NCBI RefSeq assembly: GCF_000063545.1
Contig: NC_009488.1
Coordinates: forward strand, 1,736,001 to 1,800,000
Reading direction: 5' to 3'
Length of the DNA stretch: 64,000 bases
Origin: Orientia tsutsugamushi str. Boryong
GTDB lineage: Bacteria > Pseudomonadota > Alphaproteobacteria > Rickettsiales > Rickettsiaceae
Position 1 is the first letter of the stretch, and each line of letters starts with the position of its first letter. This document shows positions 39,219 through 49,593 of this stretch, one piece after another. The position numbers and the translations under genes are program-made. Below the pieces are notes generated by a model. It had not been told where the DNA came from and did not search any database. It saw only the letters and a list, made by a program, of their open reading frames with translations.

Positions 39219-40235
39219 ATGTTATCTAAGAATGTACACACTGCTGATGTAGTTATTGTAGGTGCTGGTCCAGTTGGTTTATTTGCTGTTTTTCAAGCTG
39301 GGATGTTAGAAATGAAATGCCATGTTGTTGATGCATTAGATTGTATTGGAGGGCAGTGTGTTACTCTTTATCCAGATAAGCCAATTTATGATATTCCAGC
39401 TTATCCTGTTATTACAGCTGCTAAATTAATAGAACAATTAAAACAACAGGTAGCTCCATTTGATACTGTTTATCATTTAGGTCAGCAAGTTATAGGATGT
39501 AAAATTGATAATGATATTATTACCATTACTACGTCGGCTGAACAAGTTATTTGCTCTAAGTCGTTGATTATTGCTGCTGGTTGTGGAGCATTTAAATATA
39601 AGAGATTAATACTTGATAATATTGAAGCATTTGAGAATAAAACTGTATTTTACTCTGTAAAGGACAAGAATAAATTTATTAATAAGAAGGTAGTTATAGC
39701 TGGAGGAGGGGATTCTGCAATTGATTGGACATTGCTTTTATCTGATGTCGCTGAAGTAATATATTTAGTTCATCGTAGAGAGAATTTCAGATGTGCTCCA
39801 CATAGCCTTAATCAAATAAAGCAATTAGCTGAATATGGTAAAGTTCAAATGATTGTACCATATCAATTAGCTAAACTAACTGGAGAAAATGGATTACTTC
39901 AGGAAGTTTTAGTTACTAATTTTAATGGAGGTACACAAACATTACCAGCTGACTATTTATTAGCTTTTTTTGGATTAGCAGCTGACTTAGGGCCAATTCA
40001 TAAGTGGGGATTAAAAACTGATTTACGAAGAATTGAGGTAAACTCAATAACATATGAAACTACTATACCAGGTATTTATGCTATTGGGGACGTAGCATCA
40101 TATCCTGGTAAATTAAAGCTGATATTGACTGGCTTTGCTGAAGCTGCAACTGCAATGAGTCATTGTTATCAAAGAGTTTTTGGAAAAAAAATGCATTTTC
40201 AATACTCTACTGTAAAGGGAGTATTACGTTCATGA
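39219..40235 (+). CDS. Ferredoxin/flavodoxin--NADP+ reductase (thioredoxin-reductase-like)
   Basis: FAD-dependent reductase of the YumC type. FAD site DVVIVGAGPVGLFAVFQAG near the N-terminus, IGGQCVTLYPDKPIYDIPAYP (without the CxxC of thioredoxin reductase), NADP site VVIAGGGDSAIDWTLLL, and a C-terminal FAD motif GIYAIGDVASYPGKLKLI. Length 338 is typical. The stop overlaps the folD start in ATGA, so the two are translationally coupled. It supplies reduced ferredoxin, for example for iron-sulfur biogenesis. Confidence 0.93.
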   Translation: MLSKNVHTADVVIVGAGPVGLFAVFQAGMLEMKCHVVDALDCIGGQCVTLYPDKPIYDIPAYPVITAAKLIEQLKQQVAPFDTVYHLGQQVIGCKIDNDIITITTSAEQVICSKSLIIAAGCGAFKYKRLILDNIEAFENKTVFYSVKDKNKFINKKVVIAGGGDSAIDWTLLLSDVAEVIYLVHRRENFRCAPHSLNQIKQLAEYGKVQMIVPYQLAKLTGENGLLQEVLVTNFNGGTQTLPADYLLAFFGLAADLGPIHKWGLKTDLRRIEVNSITYETTIPGIYAIGDVASYPGKLKLILTGFAEAATAMSHCYQRVFGKKMHFQYSTVKGVLRS

Positions 40236-41137
40236 CAGTAATTATGGATGGTAAAAAGCTTGCTGAGTTGAGGTTGATAGAAACAAAAAATGACTTACTA
40301 GCTCTTAAAGATAAATATCAAATAACAGTTAAGTTGGTAATAATTTTAGTTGGTAACAATGATGCAAGCTTGATTTATGTTAATAATAAGGTAGCTAAAG
40401 CTAAGGCTATTGGTATGGATTCAGAAATAATTAGGTTATTCGAATTCATAGAGGAAAAAAAGTTATTTTCTGTTATTGATGACTTAAATTGTGATAGTAC
40501 AGTACATGGTATTATTGTTCAATTGCCTCTTCCGCCTCATATCGACGCTTTAAAATTATTTGCAAGAATTGATTCTAGAAAAGATGTTGATGGGCTTAAC
40601 CCGATAAATATAGGGTATCTTAATATTGGAGCTAACCAAGGATTAATTCCTTGTACAGCTTTAGGATGCATAGATTTATTACAGTATTATGTCACAGGTT
40701 TAAAGGGGAAACATGTAGTTGTAATAGGAAAATCCAATATTGTTGGTAAACCTCTATCAGCATTGCTGTTACGTAATTCTTGTACTGTTACTATATGTCA
40801 TTCTGCTACTGTTGATCTAGCCTTGCATACTAGAACAGCTGATATTGTAATTTCAGCTGTTGGAAAAGCGAATTTTTTAACAGATAAGCATTTTTCAGGT
40901 AATTTAGCTTTTATTGATGTTGGAATAAGTCATATTTATGATTTGCAAACTCATAAACGAAAATTAGTTGGAGATGGAGATTTTTTAAAAATCAAAGATT
41001 TAGTAAAATTTATTACTCCAGTTCCAGGCGGAGTAGGGCCAATGACAGTAGCATATCTATTAAAAAATACATTAACTGCTGCTAAACTTATTTATGCGAG
41101 CATTATAGATAATGACAATGAAAAACGCTTGTGTTAG
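40232..41137 (+). CDS. folD: Methylenetetrahydrofolate dehydrogenase/cyclohydrolase
   Basis: Bifunctional one-carbon enzyme interconverting 5,10-methylene- and 10-formyl-tetrahydrofolate, the latter used by Fmt encoded at 49594. The catalytic lysine region is LIYVNNKVAKAKAIGM, followed by HGIIVQLPLPPH, DVDGLNP, the NADP loop GKSNIVGKPLSALLL and the terminal TPVPGGVGPMTVA. The frame is open upstream, but ATG 40232 (MTVIMDGKKLAEL) overlaps the previous stop and gives 301 residues. Its last 66 bases overlap the convergent gene at 41072. Confidence 0.95.
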   Translation: MTVIMDGKKLAELRLIETKNDLLALKDKYQITVKLVIILVGNNDASLIYVNNKVAKAKAIGMDSEIIRLFEFIEEKKLFSVIDDLNCDSTVHGIIVQLPLPPHIDALKLFARIDSRKDVDGLNPINIGYLNIGANQGLIPCTALGCIDLLQYYVTGLKGKHVVVIGKSNIVGKPLSALLLRNSCTVTICHSATVDLALHTRTADIVISAVGKANFLTDKHFSGNLAFIDVGISHIYDLQTHKRKLVGDGDFLKIKDLVKFITPVPGGVGPMTVAYLLKNTLTAAKLIYASIIDNDNEKRLC

Positions 41138-42457
41138 AATAGATATTATTTTACTATAACATGCTACATTAGTAATTATCTTTACTAAATGTAAGGTCGA
41201 ATTAATATGATCAAAATCTATTAGATTTAATAAACAACTAATGCAGTACAGCCATAATTGCAGTATAGCAAGTTTATTATTAATTACGTATTTGTTATTA
41301 GCAATATAGTAGCTGATAGTCATAAAAATTAATGAAATGCTTATTGCTGAGTTATAATAAACAATAGAATTTATGCATTTCACTAATAAGCCGATTATAT
41401 TAACAGTAATAAATAATATAATCGATGATAGCAGTCCATGATATATTATCTTTTGAGAAGATGGAGTGATTTGTTGCCAATATCTGTTCGGAAAAATTTG
41501 AAAATCTTTTTCTGTGTTTGTATTGGGAGTTAAGTTTATATTTTCTAAGCTAAAATTTGTCTTATTGAAATTATGGTAGTAGTTACTTTTATAAAATTTA
41601 ATAGTTAATAATTGATGCAATGCTGTTAGTGCAAAAAAAATTGGGGCTATACTAACAAAATATTGAGTGTAGTTAATATAGAATTGCCGAAAGTATGGTG
41701 ATTCCATATCATGTATTAAGTGTCCTAATAATCCAGAAATTGCTACTACTGTATTTAATAGTATTAAAACTGTGTATATAAAAAATATTTTGCCATTGAA
41801 CTTAATATGTAATAGTGATTGTGTTAAATATACCCATGCTACCATTAATGTTTGGGTAAAAAAAACATTCATAATATTACTACCACTCCAAAATATAGCT
41901 TCGTAAAAAAATGGTAAATCAATTGGATATTTGATAATTATTGTTTGTAAGCTGTAATAAGAACAAGTAAAGCTAATGAAAACAATAAAAATAATTAATG
42001 TTAAAGTTACACTTGTTAAGTTATATATGTTAATTGTAACAAGATGCAAAAGAATTATTGCTACTCCAAAACAAGATAGCCCTAATATAAAAATTAGGTT
42101 ATTTATTATGGGAATATAGTTATTTAAGATTACCTGGGTACTATATATCTGTGGAAATATAATGCAAATAATTCCTATGAGTGCTAAGTATTGTAATATC
42201 TTAATTAGGTGATAACGTTTTGGTACAGAATTGCTAATATTGATTGCTAGTATACAACTAGTAAGTAAGGATAACATTGTTGGTAAGTGATGATATTCAA
42301 CAGATGCATAGTTGAATATATCTTTATTAATAAACAGAGGAGATAAAAACGGTATTTCTACACAAAATAATATTGTAGAATATATGATTTTAGCTATGAT
42401 AATGACAATGCCTAATTGCTTTATATATGCTGAGTTATTGACTAATTTTATTCTCAT
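41072..42457 (-). CDS. Multi-pass membrane protein, divergent heme-copper oxidase subunit I-like
   Basis: 461 residues with about 12 hydrophobic helices. Two segments recall a family of subunit I-like proteins in alphaproteobacteria: FFYEAIFWSGSNIMNVFFTQ, where relatives have FWGGGHVLQF, and QKIIYHGLLSSIILFITVN, where relatives have AHYHG. In the first segment the histidine is replaced (SGSNIMN), so at least one presumed metal ligand is missing. The start overlaps the topA stop by one base (TAATG), so it is translated with topA. The 3' end overlaps folD on the other strand. Family assignment is tentative; an unrelated membrane protein is possible. Confidence 0.6.
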   Translation of the reverse strand: MRIKLVNNSAYIKQLGIVIIIAKIIYSTILFCVEIPFLSPLFINKDIFNYASVEYHHLPTMLSLLTSCILAINISNSVPKRYHLIKILQYLALIGIICIIFPQIYSTQVILNNYIPIINNLIFILGLSCFGVAIILLHLVTINIYNLTSVTLTLIIFIVFISFTCSYYSLQTIIIKYPIDLPFFYEAIFWSGSNIMNVFFTQTLMVAWVYLTQSLLHIKFNGKIFFIYTVLILLNTVVAISGLLGHLIHDMESPYFRQFYINYTQYFVSIAPIFFALTALHQLLTIKFYKSNYYHNFNKTNFSLENINLTPNTNTEKDFQIFPNRYWQQITPSSQKIIYHGLLSSIILFITVNIIGLLVKCINSIVYYNSAISISLIFMTISYYIANNKYVINNKLAILQLWLYCISCLLNLIDFDHINSTLHLVKIITNVACYSKIISILTQAFFIVIIYNARINKFSSS

Positions 42458-44823
42458 TAAGATTTTGATTTAGCAACTTTATCAGAGTTAGTAGGTGCAT
42501 CTTTTTTTGCTTTGCGTAATTGAGATGAAGGGCTTGTAATTATTTTTATGCAGTCATTAATTGATAAATTAAGATAATCATAATTTTTGGGTATTGAAAT
42601 AAACTTTCCATCGTGTTTCAAGTATGGACCATATCTGCCAACAGCTACAGTGATTTCTTTGTTAGTATTGGGATTTAATCCAATTACTTTAGGTAATGCA
42701 AGCAATTTTACTGCTGTTTCTAATGTTATATCCTGTGGACTACTGCTAATTACAGATATTGGCACTCTTTTTGGCTTATCATTTTTATTAGTACTATCTT
42801 CTCCTGCTTGAATATACCAACCAAAAGGCCCTTCTTTAAGGTATATTGTTTTTTGCATATCATCTGAGTAACCAATTGCTTTATTATTTTTACCTTTAGG
42901 TAGATTATCATTATTTTCAAAAGCAGCTGCAATATTGCGAGTAAAATTACAGCTAGGGTAATTATTGCAGGCTAAAAATGCTCCATATTTGCTTAGTTTT
43001 AATGATAACTTACCTACTTTGCAGAGGGTACACAATTTATGATCAGTTTCACCATTTTGGACTGGAAATAGAAAGTTAGATAATAAGGTTTCTATCTGAG
43101 GTATTATATCTGTAATTTTATATTGCTCTATTTCTTGTACGTTATTATTAAATCCAGTCCAAAAATTTTTGAGTATTTCTTGCCATCCAATCATTCCTTT
43201 AGCAATGCTATCAAGTTGGTCCTCAAGCTTAGCTGTAAAGTCATATTCAACATACTTTTTAAAAAATGCAGTTAAGAATGCTGTAACTAACCTTCCTTTA
43301 TTTTGTGGTATGAAACGTTTTTGGTCTAGAATAACATAATCTCTTTCTTGTAATACAGATATAATTGTGGCGTATGTTGATGGTCTACCAATGCCAAGAT
43401 CTTCGAGGGTTTTGACTAGTGTAGCCTCAGAATAACGAGGAGGAGGTTCAGTAAAATGTTGTTTTGGCAAAATATTTTTTACTTGCATCACTTCATTTTG
43501 GCTTAGATTAGGTAGTAGTTTTTTATTTTCTTCTTCGTCATTAATTTCTTTGTAAACTTTATAGAAACCATCAAAAGCTATGGTTGAACCAGTAGCTTTA
43601 GCTACATGTAGTTGATTAAAACTAGCAAAATTAATTGATTCTAAGTTTAGAATTACATTTTCCATTTGGCAAGCTACTGTACGTTGCCAAATTAATTCAT
43701 ATAATTTTAGATAATCTTTTTCAATTTTGTTTAATAGCAACTCTGGTGTTAAGTTAATGTTAATAGGTCTAATAGCTTCATGAGCTTCTTGCGCATTTTT
43801 AACTTTTGATTTAAATGCTCTAATTTGTCTAGGTAAATAATTATTACCAAAGCTTGAACTAATAAAGTTTCTAGTTTCATCAATGAAATCTTTAGACAGC
43901 ATTACACTATCAGTTCTCATATATGTAATCAGAGCAGTAGATTCATTATTTAGATCAATTCCTTCATAAAGCTTTTGAGCAATAGTCATAGTTTTTTTAG
44001 CTGTAAATCCTAATTTACCAGCGGCTTCTTGTTGTAAGGAAGAAGTAATAAATGGTGGAGGAGGGGATTTTTTTCTTTGTTTTCTGGTAATGTCAATAAC
44101 TTTGAATTGTTGATTTTCAATATTCTTAACGATGTCTTGAGCTTGGGATTGATTAGTGATGGAGAACTTTTCTAATTTATTGCCATCAAATTCTATTAGT
44201 TTTGCTGTTACTATTTCATCTTTGTTGCTAATCATATCAATGTGAATATTCCAATATTCTTGAGATATAAATTTTGATATTTCTTCTTCGCGTTCACAAA
44301 TTAGCCTGAGTCCTACAGATTGTACTCGTCCAGCTGACTTACAGCCTGGTAATTTACGCCATAGCAAAGGAGAAAGGCTAAATCCTACTAGATAGTCTAA
44401 TGATCGTCTAGCTTGTTGAGCATTTACTAAGTTTAAATTAATATCGCGTGGCTGTTGTAGTGCATCACCTATAGCTTTTTTAGTAATTTCATTAAATATT
44501 ATTCTTTTAAAATTAGCAAAAATCTTTTTTTCTTTTAGTACTTCTACGATATGCCAAGAAATTGATTCTCCTTCTCGATCAGGGTCAGTTGCTAAATAAA
44601 TACATTCTGATTTTTTAGCAAGATCACAAATGGTTTTAATATGTCGAGTGGATTTTGGATTAATTTCGTATTTAATTAAAAAATCTTGCTCTGGCAGTAC
44701 TGATCCTGCTTTTGCAAGTAGATCTCTTACGTGCCCATAAGATGCTACTACTTGAAAGTCTGAACCTAAATATTTATTTATGGTTTTAGCCTTTGCTGGA
44801 GATTCTACAATTAATAATTTCAT
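42457..44823 (-). CDS. topA: DNA topoisomerase I
   Basis: Type IA topoisomerase relaxing negative supercoils. Toprim domain: LLIVESPAKAKTINKYLG, SYGHVRDL and the acidic triad ATDPDREGE. Active-site tyrosine in ALITYMRTDSVMLS. Further conserved pieces are NAQQARRSLDYLVGF and LPGCKSAGRVQSV, and near the C-terminus a tetracysteine zinc finger CTLCKVGKL...CNNYPSC, then two degenerate topo-C repeats ending in a lysine-rich tail. 788 residues is normal for Rickettsiales. Confidence 0.96.
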   Translation of the reverse strand: MKLLIVESPAKAKTINKYLGSDFQVVASYGHVRDLLAKAGSVLPEQDFLIKYEINPKSTRHIKTICDLAKKSECIYLATDPDREGESISWHIVEVLKEKKIFANFKRIIFNEITKKAIGDALQQPRDINLNLVNAQQARRSLDYLVGFSLSPLLWRKLPGCKSAGRVQSVGLRLICEREEEISKFISQEYWNIHIDMISNKDEIVTAKLIEFDGNKLEKFSITNQSQAQDIVKNIENQQFKVIDITRKQRKKSPPPPFITSSLQQEAAGKLGFTAKKTMTIAQKLYEGIDLNNESTALITYMRTDSVMLSKDFIDETRNFISSSFGNNYLPRQIRAFKSKVKNAQEAHEAIRPININLTPELLLNKIEKDYLKLYELIWQRTVACQMENVILNLESINFASFNQLHVAKATGSTIAFDGFYKVYKEINDEEENKKLLPNLSQNEVMQVKNILPKQHFTEPPPRYSEATLVKTLEDLGIGRPSTYATIISVLQERDYVILDQKRFIPQNKGRLVTAFLTAFFKKYVEYDFTAKLEDQLDSIAKGMIGWQEILKNFWTGFNNNVQEIEQYKITDIIPQIETLLSNFLFPVQNGETDHKLCTLCKVGKLSLKLSKYGAFLACNNYPSCNFTRNIAAAFENNDNLPKGKNNKAIGYSDDMQKTIYLKEGPFGWYIQAGEDSTNKNDKPKRVPISVISSSPQDITLETAVKLLALPKVIGLNPNTNKEITVAVGRYGPYLKHDGKFISIPKNYDYLNLSINDCIKIITSPSSQLRKAKKDAPTNSDKVAKSKS

Positions 44824-44915
44824 TTTTAATTCAAAGATTTGTATTTATGAACTTTAAAGTATAAAAGTGTTTAAAGGTTATATTTATTTTAATAATTTTT
44901 CTACAGCACAATTGA

Positions 44916-45872
44916 TTATAATTCTTGAACAGTAGTAATTAATTCTCTAACTGCATTAACTGATTGTGTAAAAGCATGCTGTTCTATCTCAGTTAATTCA
45001 AGTTTGATAATTTTTTCAACTCCATTTTTCCCTATTACTACTGGCATGCCAATATATAAACCTTCTGATTTTATACTATAATAATTTTCAACATAAACTG
45101 AACATGCTAAAATTTGTTTCTGATCCTTTAAATAGCTTTCAACCATTGTCATTGTAGCTGCTGCTGGAGCATAATATGCTGAACTTTTTTGTAGGAGACT
45201 AACTATTTCTTTTCCTCCATCTCTAGTTCTTTGTACTATTTGATCAATTCTTTCTTTGGTGCTCCATCCCATTTTTACTAGTTCCATGATTGGTATACCT
45301 GCTATTGTTGAGTATTTTACTAACGGTATCATAGTATCACCATGGCCACCTAATACCATAGCATTAACGTTATTAATTGATACGCCAAACTCTTGGCTTA
45401 AGAAGTACTTAAATCTAATTGAGTCAAGTACTCCAGCCATTCCTATTACCTTTTGATGATCAAAGCCTAAGTTTTTCTGCATAACCCAGACCATAGCATC
45501 TAGTGGGTTGGTAACGACAATAACAAAAGCATTTGAAGAGTAGTATTTAATTTGAGTTGCTATATCTATCATTATTTGAGCATTAGTATTAACTAGATCA
45601 TTTCTGGACATTCCAGGTTTTCTAGCTATACCAGCAGTTACTATAATAACATTTGAATCTTGAATTTCTTGATAATTATTAGTGCCAGTTATATTAATAC
45701 AAGATTTACCAATACCCATACTTTGTGATATATCTAAAGCTTTACCTTGAGCAACTGCTTTGGTTTTATCTACTATTACTATATCACCTAACTCCTTAAC
45801 AGCGATTAAATGAGCTAATGTTGCTCCAACATTGCCTGCTCCTATTATGGAAATTTTTGCTTTATAGCTCAT
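44916..45872 (-). CDS. mdh: Malate dehydrogenase
   Basis: TCA cycle enzyme oxidising malate to oxaloacetate with NAD. N-terminal nucleotide fold SIIGAGNVGATLAHL, substrate-specifying arginine loop IARKPGMSRNDL (Arg in RKPGMSR is typical for malate rather than lactate), VTNPLDAMVWV, and the catalytic His in VLGGHGDTMIPL. 318 residues, as in alphaproteobacteria. Monocistronic by spacing; an 8-base tandem repeat lies upstream. Confidence 0.96.
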   Translation of the reverse strand: MSYKAKISIIGAGNVGATLAHLIAVKELGDIVIVDKTKAVAQGKALDISQSMGIGKSCINITGTNNYQEIQDSNVIIVTAGIARKPGMSRNDLVNTNAQIMIDIATQIKYYSSNAFVIVVTNPLDAMVWVMQKNLGFDHQKVIGMAGVLDSIRFKYFLSQEFGVSINNVNAMVLGGHGDTMIPLVKYSTIAGIPIMELVKMGWSTKERIDQIVQRTRDGGKEIVSLLQKSSAYYAPAAATMTMVESYLKDQKQILACSVYVENYYSIKSEGLYIGMPVVIGKNGVEKIIKLELTEIEQHAFTQSVNAVRELITTVQEL

Positions 45873-45972
45873 ATTAACCTCTTAGTTATTTAATTTAGCA
45901 GCTATTATAGTATTGCATTTAATGCGATGTCAAAATATTTTAGTAATGTTAATACTGCTTAAGACGCATTTT

Positions 45973-45996
45973 AACTTTTTAACTTTTTAACTTTTT
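45973..45996. repeat. Short tandem repeat upstream of mdh
   Basis: The 8-base unit AACTTTTT is present three times in a row, about 100 bases before the mdh start. Its role is unknown; such repeats can vary in number between strains. Confidence 0.7.
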
Positions 45997-46099
45997 CTAA
46001 TTTACAATAAACAATCGAAGTAGCCAAATATGATTTTATTGTGAATAATTTTAGTTTGAAATTTTACTGAGCGTAGTATAGTTTAGATCTAAACATATT

Positions 46100-46594
46100 C
46101 TATATGAATTCAGGTGGTACTATAACAACAAAGTCTTCTGTTATTTGAGGAAATATTTCATTAGTAAATGGATACATAATCTTTTTTCCGTCATTATATA
46201 CTACTTCAATAATATCGCCTGCATTATAATTACAGATATTATTAATTTTACCAATTATTTCTCCTTCTAGGTTCTTGACTTTTATTCCATTAAGATTTGC
46301 AACATAATATTCTGAGTCTGGTAATTGTGGTAGTTCATGCTTATAAATATATAGTTTTGTACGTGTTAACTGCTCAGCTGCTGTACGGGTTACAATTTGA
46401 TCAATATTACATATAATTTTTTTAGATAGTATTTTGGCTGAGTGAATTTTTATAATATTTTTACGATAATCTTTTAATTCATAGTTTAAAATATTACTAG
46501 CAGGATCAGTAAAAGATTTAATGGCTACCTGTCCTCTAATTCCATAAGGAGATGATATGATTCCAATAGGAATCAATTTACTTTCACTTGACAT
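46100..46594 (-). CDS. rimM: Ribosome maturation factor RimM
   Basis: 16S rRNA processing factor for the 30S head. The N-terminal domain starts IPIGIISSPYGIRGQVAIKSFTD, matching the conserved VG.I...HGIRGEV.V..FTD. The PRC-barrel domain begins at YYVANLNGIKVKNLEGEIIG, with IIEV and MYPFTNEIFP near the end. 164 residues, normal. trmD and rplS, common partners, are not adjacent. Confidence 0.92.
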   Translation of the reverse strand: MSSESKLIPIGIISSPYGIRGQVAIKSFTDPASNILNYELKDYRKNIIKIHSAKILSKKIICNIDQIVTRTAAEQLTRTKLYIYKHELPQLPDSEYYVANLNGIKVKNLEGEIIGKINNICNYNAGDIIEVVYNDGKKIMYPFTNEIFPQITEDFVVIVPPEFI

Positions 46595-46762
46595 ATGAAA
46601 ATGTATTAATATGTGTAATTTTATAGTATACTCACAATAAAATTATGAATATTATGAAAACCTATGATTTTCTTAATAAGAACTGAAAAAATATGCTATA
46701 AAAACTTAATTATTAAGCATATTACAAGAATTATACAGAAATAATTATTTAAAGTAAATTGT

Positions 46763-49294
46763 ATGAGGAAAAAAATTTATTTTTTTACCATTGCCTTACT
46801 GCTATTTATAGGCTCAATACTATCAATATATTTATTTAACTATAATAGACTTTCGAAACAGGTACAACAATTTGTGCTATCAAATAAAAAATTGTCGTTT
46901 AATACTAATCTAGAGTTTAAAAATTTTCCAGTACCTCAAGTTTGTGTTGATAATTTATCTGTAGATAATAAGCATTTTCTTATAAAGAAAGTAAAGATAT
47001 ATTTTTCACCATTATCATTACTTATTTTTCAGCCTGTAATTTCGCATTTAGTAATTGAAGATGCTAATATTATGATTGATAGGCCAAGATTTGATTATAT
47101 GATAAACCTAATTGATAGTATTTATGAATTTTTGCCTGGAAGCTATGATATACAAATGAAAAATGTTAACTGTATTAATAGTAATGGCAATATAATACGT
47201 ACAGTTAATGAGTTATCAGCTAATTTAATGAATGGCCATTATCAGATTCAAGGTGTTTTTGATGGTATTCATAAAGTAAAAGGTGTACTTCCTTGTGAAA
47301 ATCAACAAGAAATTAATCTAGATTTTTCTTCTGTAAATTATGCTTTTACATTTAAAGGGGTGTTAAATAAGCATCAATTACCAGTAGGTAATTGTAAATT
47401 GTTAGTTAAAGATCTATCCAGTTTTATTAATAGTTATTATTACGATATTGATTCTATATTAACTAAATTTAATACTAATGAGCATGTTGAAATAATTTTT
47501 GATACAGAGATTACAGACCAGATGATGTCAATTAAAAATCTAAAAATTAATTCAGATTCCATAGAAGCCGTAGGAACTCTCACTTTTTTTAATGATACAC
47601 ATACTGCTGATGTAATCAGTATAGCATTTAATAAGTTAATAATGAATCAATTATTTTCTGGTAACGGTAGTAGTAATATTGCTAGCTTTCAAAGCAAAAA
47701 AACAATGAGTATTCCTACTACTGATAGTAATATCGCAATTACTGCTAAGGAAGTTATTATATGTGATGAGAAGCTTACAAATATATCTTTTATTAGTGAA
47801 GTTAGAGACCAAATTATGAATATTAGTAATTTTTCTGGTGTAATTAATTCTGGTGGTAACTTTCAAATGGTTGGAACAGTAAAACAAAATCAATATAGGT
47901 CATTATTTGAAGGGCAAGTAAAATTAGAACATAGAAATATTAATGACTTGCTATCGCTATTGAATTTAAAAAATATAGCAGTAAATGAAGTACAACCTAT
48001 GCTATTTGAAAGCAACGTTAGATCTACGATTATCGATCATCAGTTATACGATATAAATATGCAGATAGGAAAGGCTAGAGTTCAAGGTAGTATGTATAAT
48101 AAGTCAATAGGTAACAATTTATCAAGGATTTATACTCGATTAACATTATTTGATTTTAACTTTGATAAATCAAATTACCCTCTAATTTCTTCACTATTAG
48201 AGTATTATCAAAGCTTGGGTACTGGCATTGAGGAACATAATTATTTGATGAAATTTGTTCCTTTAAATACTATTAATTATAATGCATGTTTTTTTTTAAA
48301 TTTTAAGTCAGTTACTTTTAAAGGGCGGAAAACCCCTAACAAGCTTGCTGTACTAGTGTATTTATCTCCTGGGCAAATAAATATTGATAATTTCTATTAT
48401 GGAGATGAAAAAAATCATCTTATAGGCAAAGCTAGTTTATATACTAAGGATATAAAGCCTAGAATTGATATTGCAATTGATAAAGGAGAGTTGTATCTCA
48501 ATACTGATAACAGTCAGCTATTTGATAATATGAAAAAGATAATTAACAAGCTAAAATACAATAAGGTTGTTGTTAATTTAAATACTAATTTACAAAAATT
48601 TTCATATAATGATAAACTGATACAGGATTTCATATCAAAATTTTCGGTTCAAGACTCAATTATTCAGGTAAAGGATATTAATTGCCGTATTGATAATGGA
48701 GAGTTTCAAGCTAAAGGTAGTATATTAATGTCTCCGTTAGCCATGACATTAGTATATGCTTATAACTCGTTTTATATACCTACTTTTTCTTTTATTTTAC
48801 AAGATAAAGAATCTTTCTTGCCAAAAGGGTTTGCCAGTATGCAAGGCACAATTACTACTAATGGAGAAAATTTAGCTGATATAATGAATAATTTCAATGT
48901 TACAGCTAAGTTTGTTGCCAAAGATGTTGAAATAACTGATATCTCACTTGATTATCTAATTGATAGGGTTACACAAAATAATTATGTGTATGATAACTTA
49001 AAGAAAGATATTAATATAGCTGCAAATCATGGTAAGACGATCTTTCAAACAGTAGAGGGGGATTTTCAGCTCCATAAGAATGCTTTACAGTTTAGTAACT
49101 ATAAACTTAATACAAAACAGTTAAACGGGGAAGGGACAGGGCTAGTTAGGTTAGATCAGAGTAAATTAGAATTTAATTCTTACTTAAATATTAATAGTAC
49201 TAAGAATAGAAATAATGTATCAAATCAAAAATTATATTTGAAGGTTAATGGTAGTTATGATAAACCTATTAAAACCATTCAATTTTATCACTAA
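46763..49294 (+). CDS. AsmA-like envelope protein
   Basis: 843-residue protein anchored by one N-terminal helix (residues 4-25, IYFFTIALLLFIGSILSIYLF) with a long periplasmic part. FKNFPVPQVCVDNLSVDN, SPLSLLIFQPVISHLVIEDANI and the C-terminal ALQFSNYKLNTKQLNGEGTG block match the AsmA/DUF3971 pattern of repeating groove proteins now thought to carry phospholipids to the outer membrane. It is rich in Asn and Ile, like the genome. Single gene between divergent rimM and convergent fmt. Confidence 0.82.
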   Translation: MRKKIYFFTIALLLFIGSILSIYLFNYNRLSKQVQQFVLSNKKLSFNTNLEFKNFPVPQVCVDNLSVDNKHFLIKKVKIYFSPLSLLIFQPVISHLVIEDANIMIDRPRFDYMINLIDSIYEFLPGSYDIQMKNVNCINSNGNIIRTVNELSANLMNGHYQIQGVFDGIHKVKGVLPCENQQEINLDFSSVNYAFTFKGVLNKHQLPVGNCKLLVKDLSSFINSYYYDIDSILTKFNTNEHVEIIFDTEITDQMMSIKNLKINSDSIEAVGTLTFFNDTHTADVISIAFNKLIMNQLFSGNGSSNIASFQSKKTMSIPTTDSNIAITAKEVIICDEKLTNISFISEVRDQIMNISNFSGVINSGGNFQMVGTVKQNQYRSLFEGQVKLEHRNINDLLSLLNLKNIAVNEVQPMLFESNVRSTIIDHQLYDINMQIGKARVQGSMYNKSIGNNLSRIYTRLTLFDFNFDKSNYPLISSLLEYYQSLGTGIEEHNYLMKFVPLNTINYNACFFLNFKSVTFKGRKTPNKLAVLVYLSPGQINIDNFYYGDEKNHLIGKASLYTKDIKPRIDIAIDKGELYLNTDNSQLFDNMKKIINKLKYNKVVVNLNTNLQKFSYNDKLIQDFISKFSVQDSIIQVKDINCRIDNGEFQAKGSILMSPLAMTLVYAYNSFYIPTFSFILQDKESFLPKGFASMQGTITTNGENLADIMNNFNVTAKFVAKDVEITDISLDYLIDRVTQNNYVYDNLKKDINIAANHGKTIFQTVEGDFQLHKNALQFSNYKLNTKQLNGEGTGLVRLDQSKLEFNSYLNINSTKNRNNVSNQKLYLKVNGSYDKPIKTIQFYH

Positions 49295-49593
49295 CTTAAG
49301 AATTATATATGCTTAAGTAAATAAATAGCTAATGAAATTCTAATAAGACAGTTTGTGGTAATATAGAAGAGATGCTTACAATCTAAGAGAATCTTACGTG
49401 AGACTTTAGTAGCATACGCTAAAGCTTCTTTAAGTTCAATTTACATTAGAATATGTGTTGCACTTTAACCTTGGAAGGTCTTAGTTGCTTATTAGTAATA
49501 GAGCTATAGCTATTGATACAAAAAGTTTAACTAATTTTAATGCATCGCGCGTTTGCTGTATCAACAAACACTGCATATCTAAACATCGTTAAT
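49295..49593. other. Intergenic spacer between convergent genes
   Basis: About 300 bases between the stops of the AsmA-like gene and fmt. No coding remnant, RNA gene or clear terminator hairpin was found. Confidence 0.45.
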
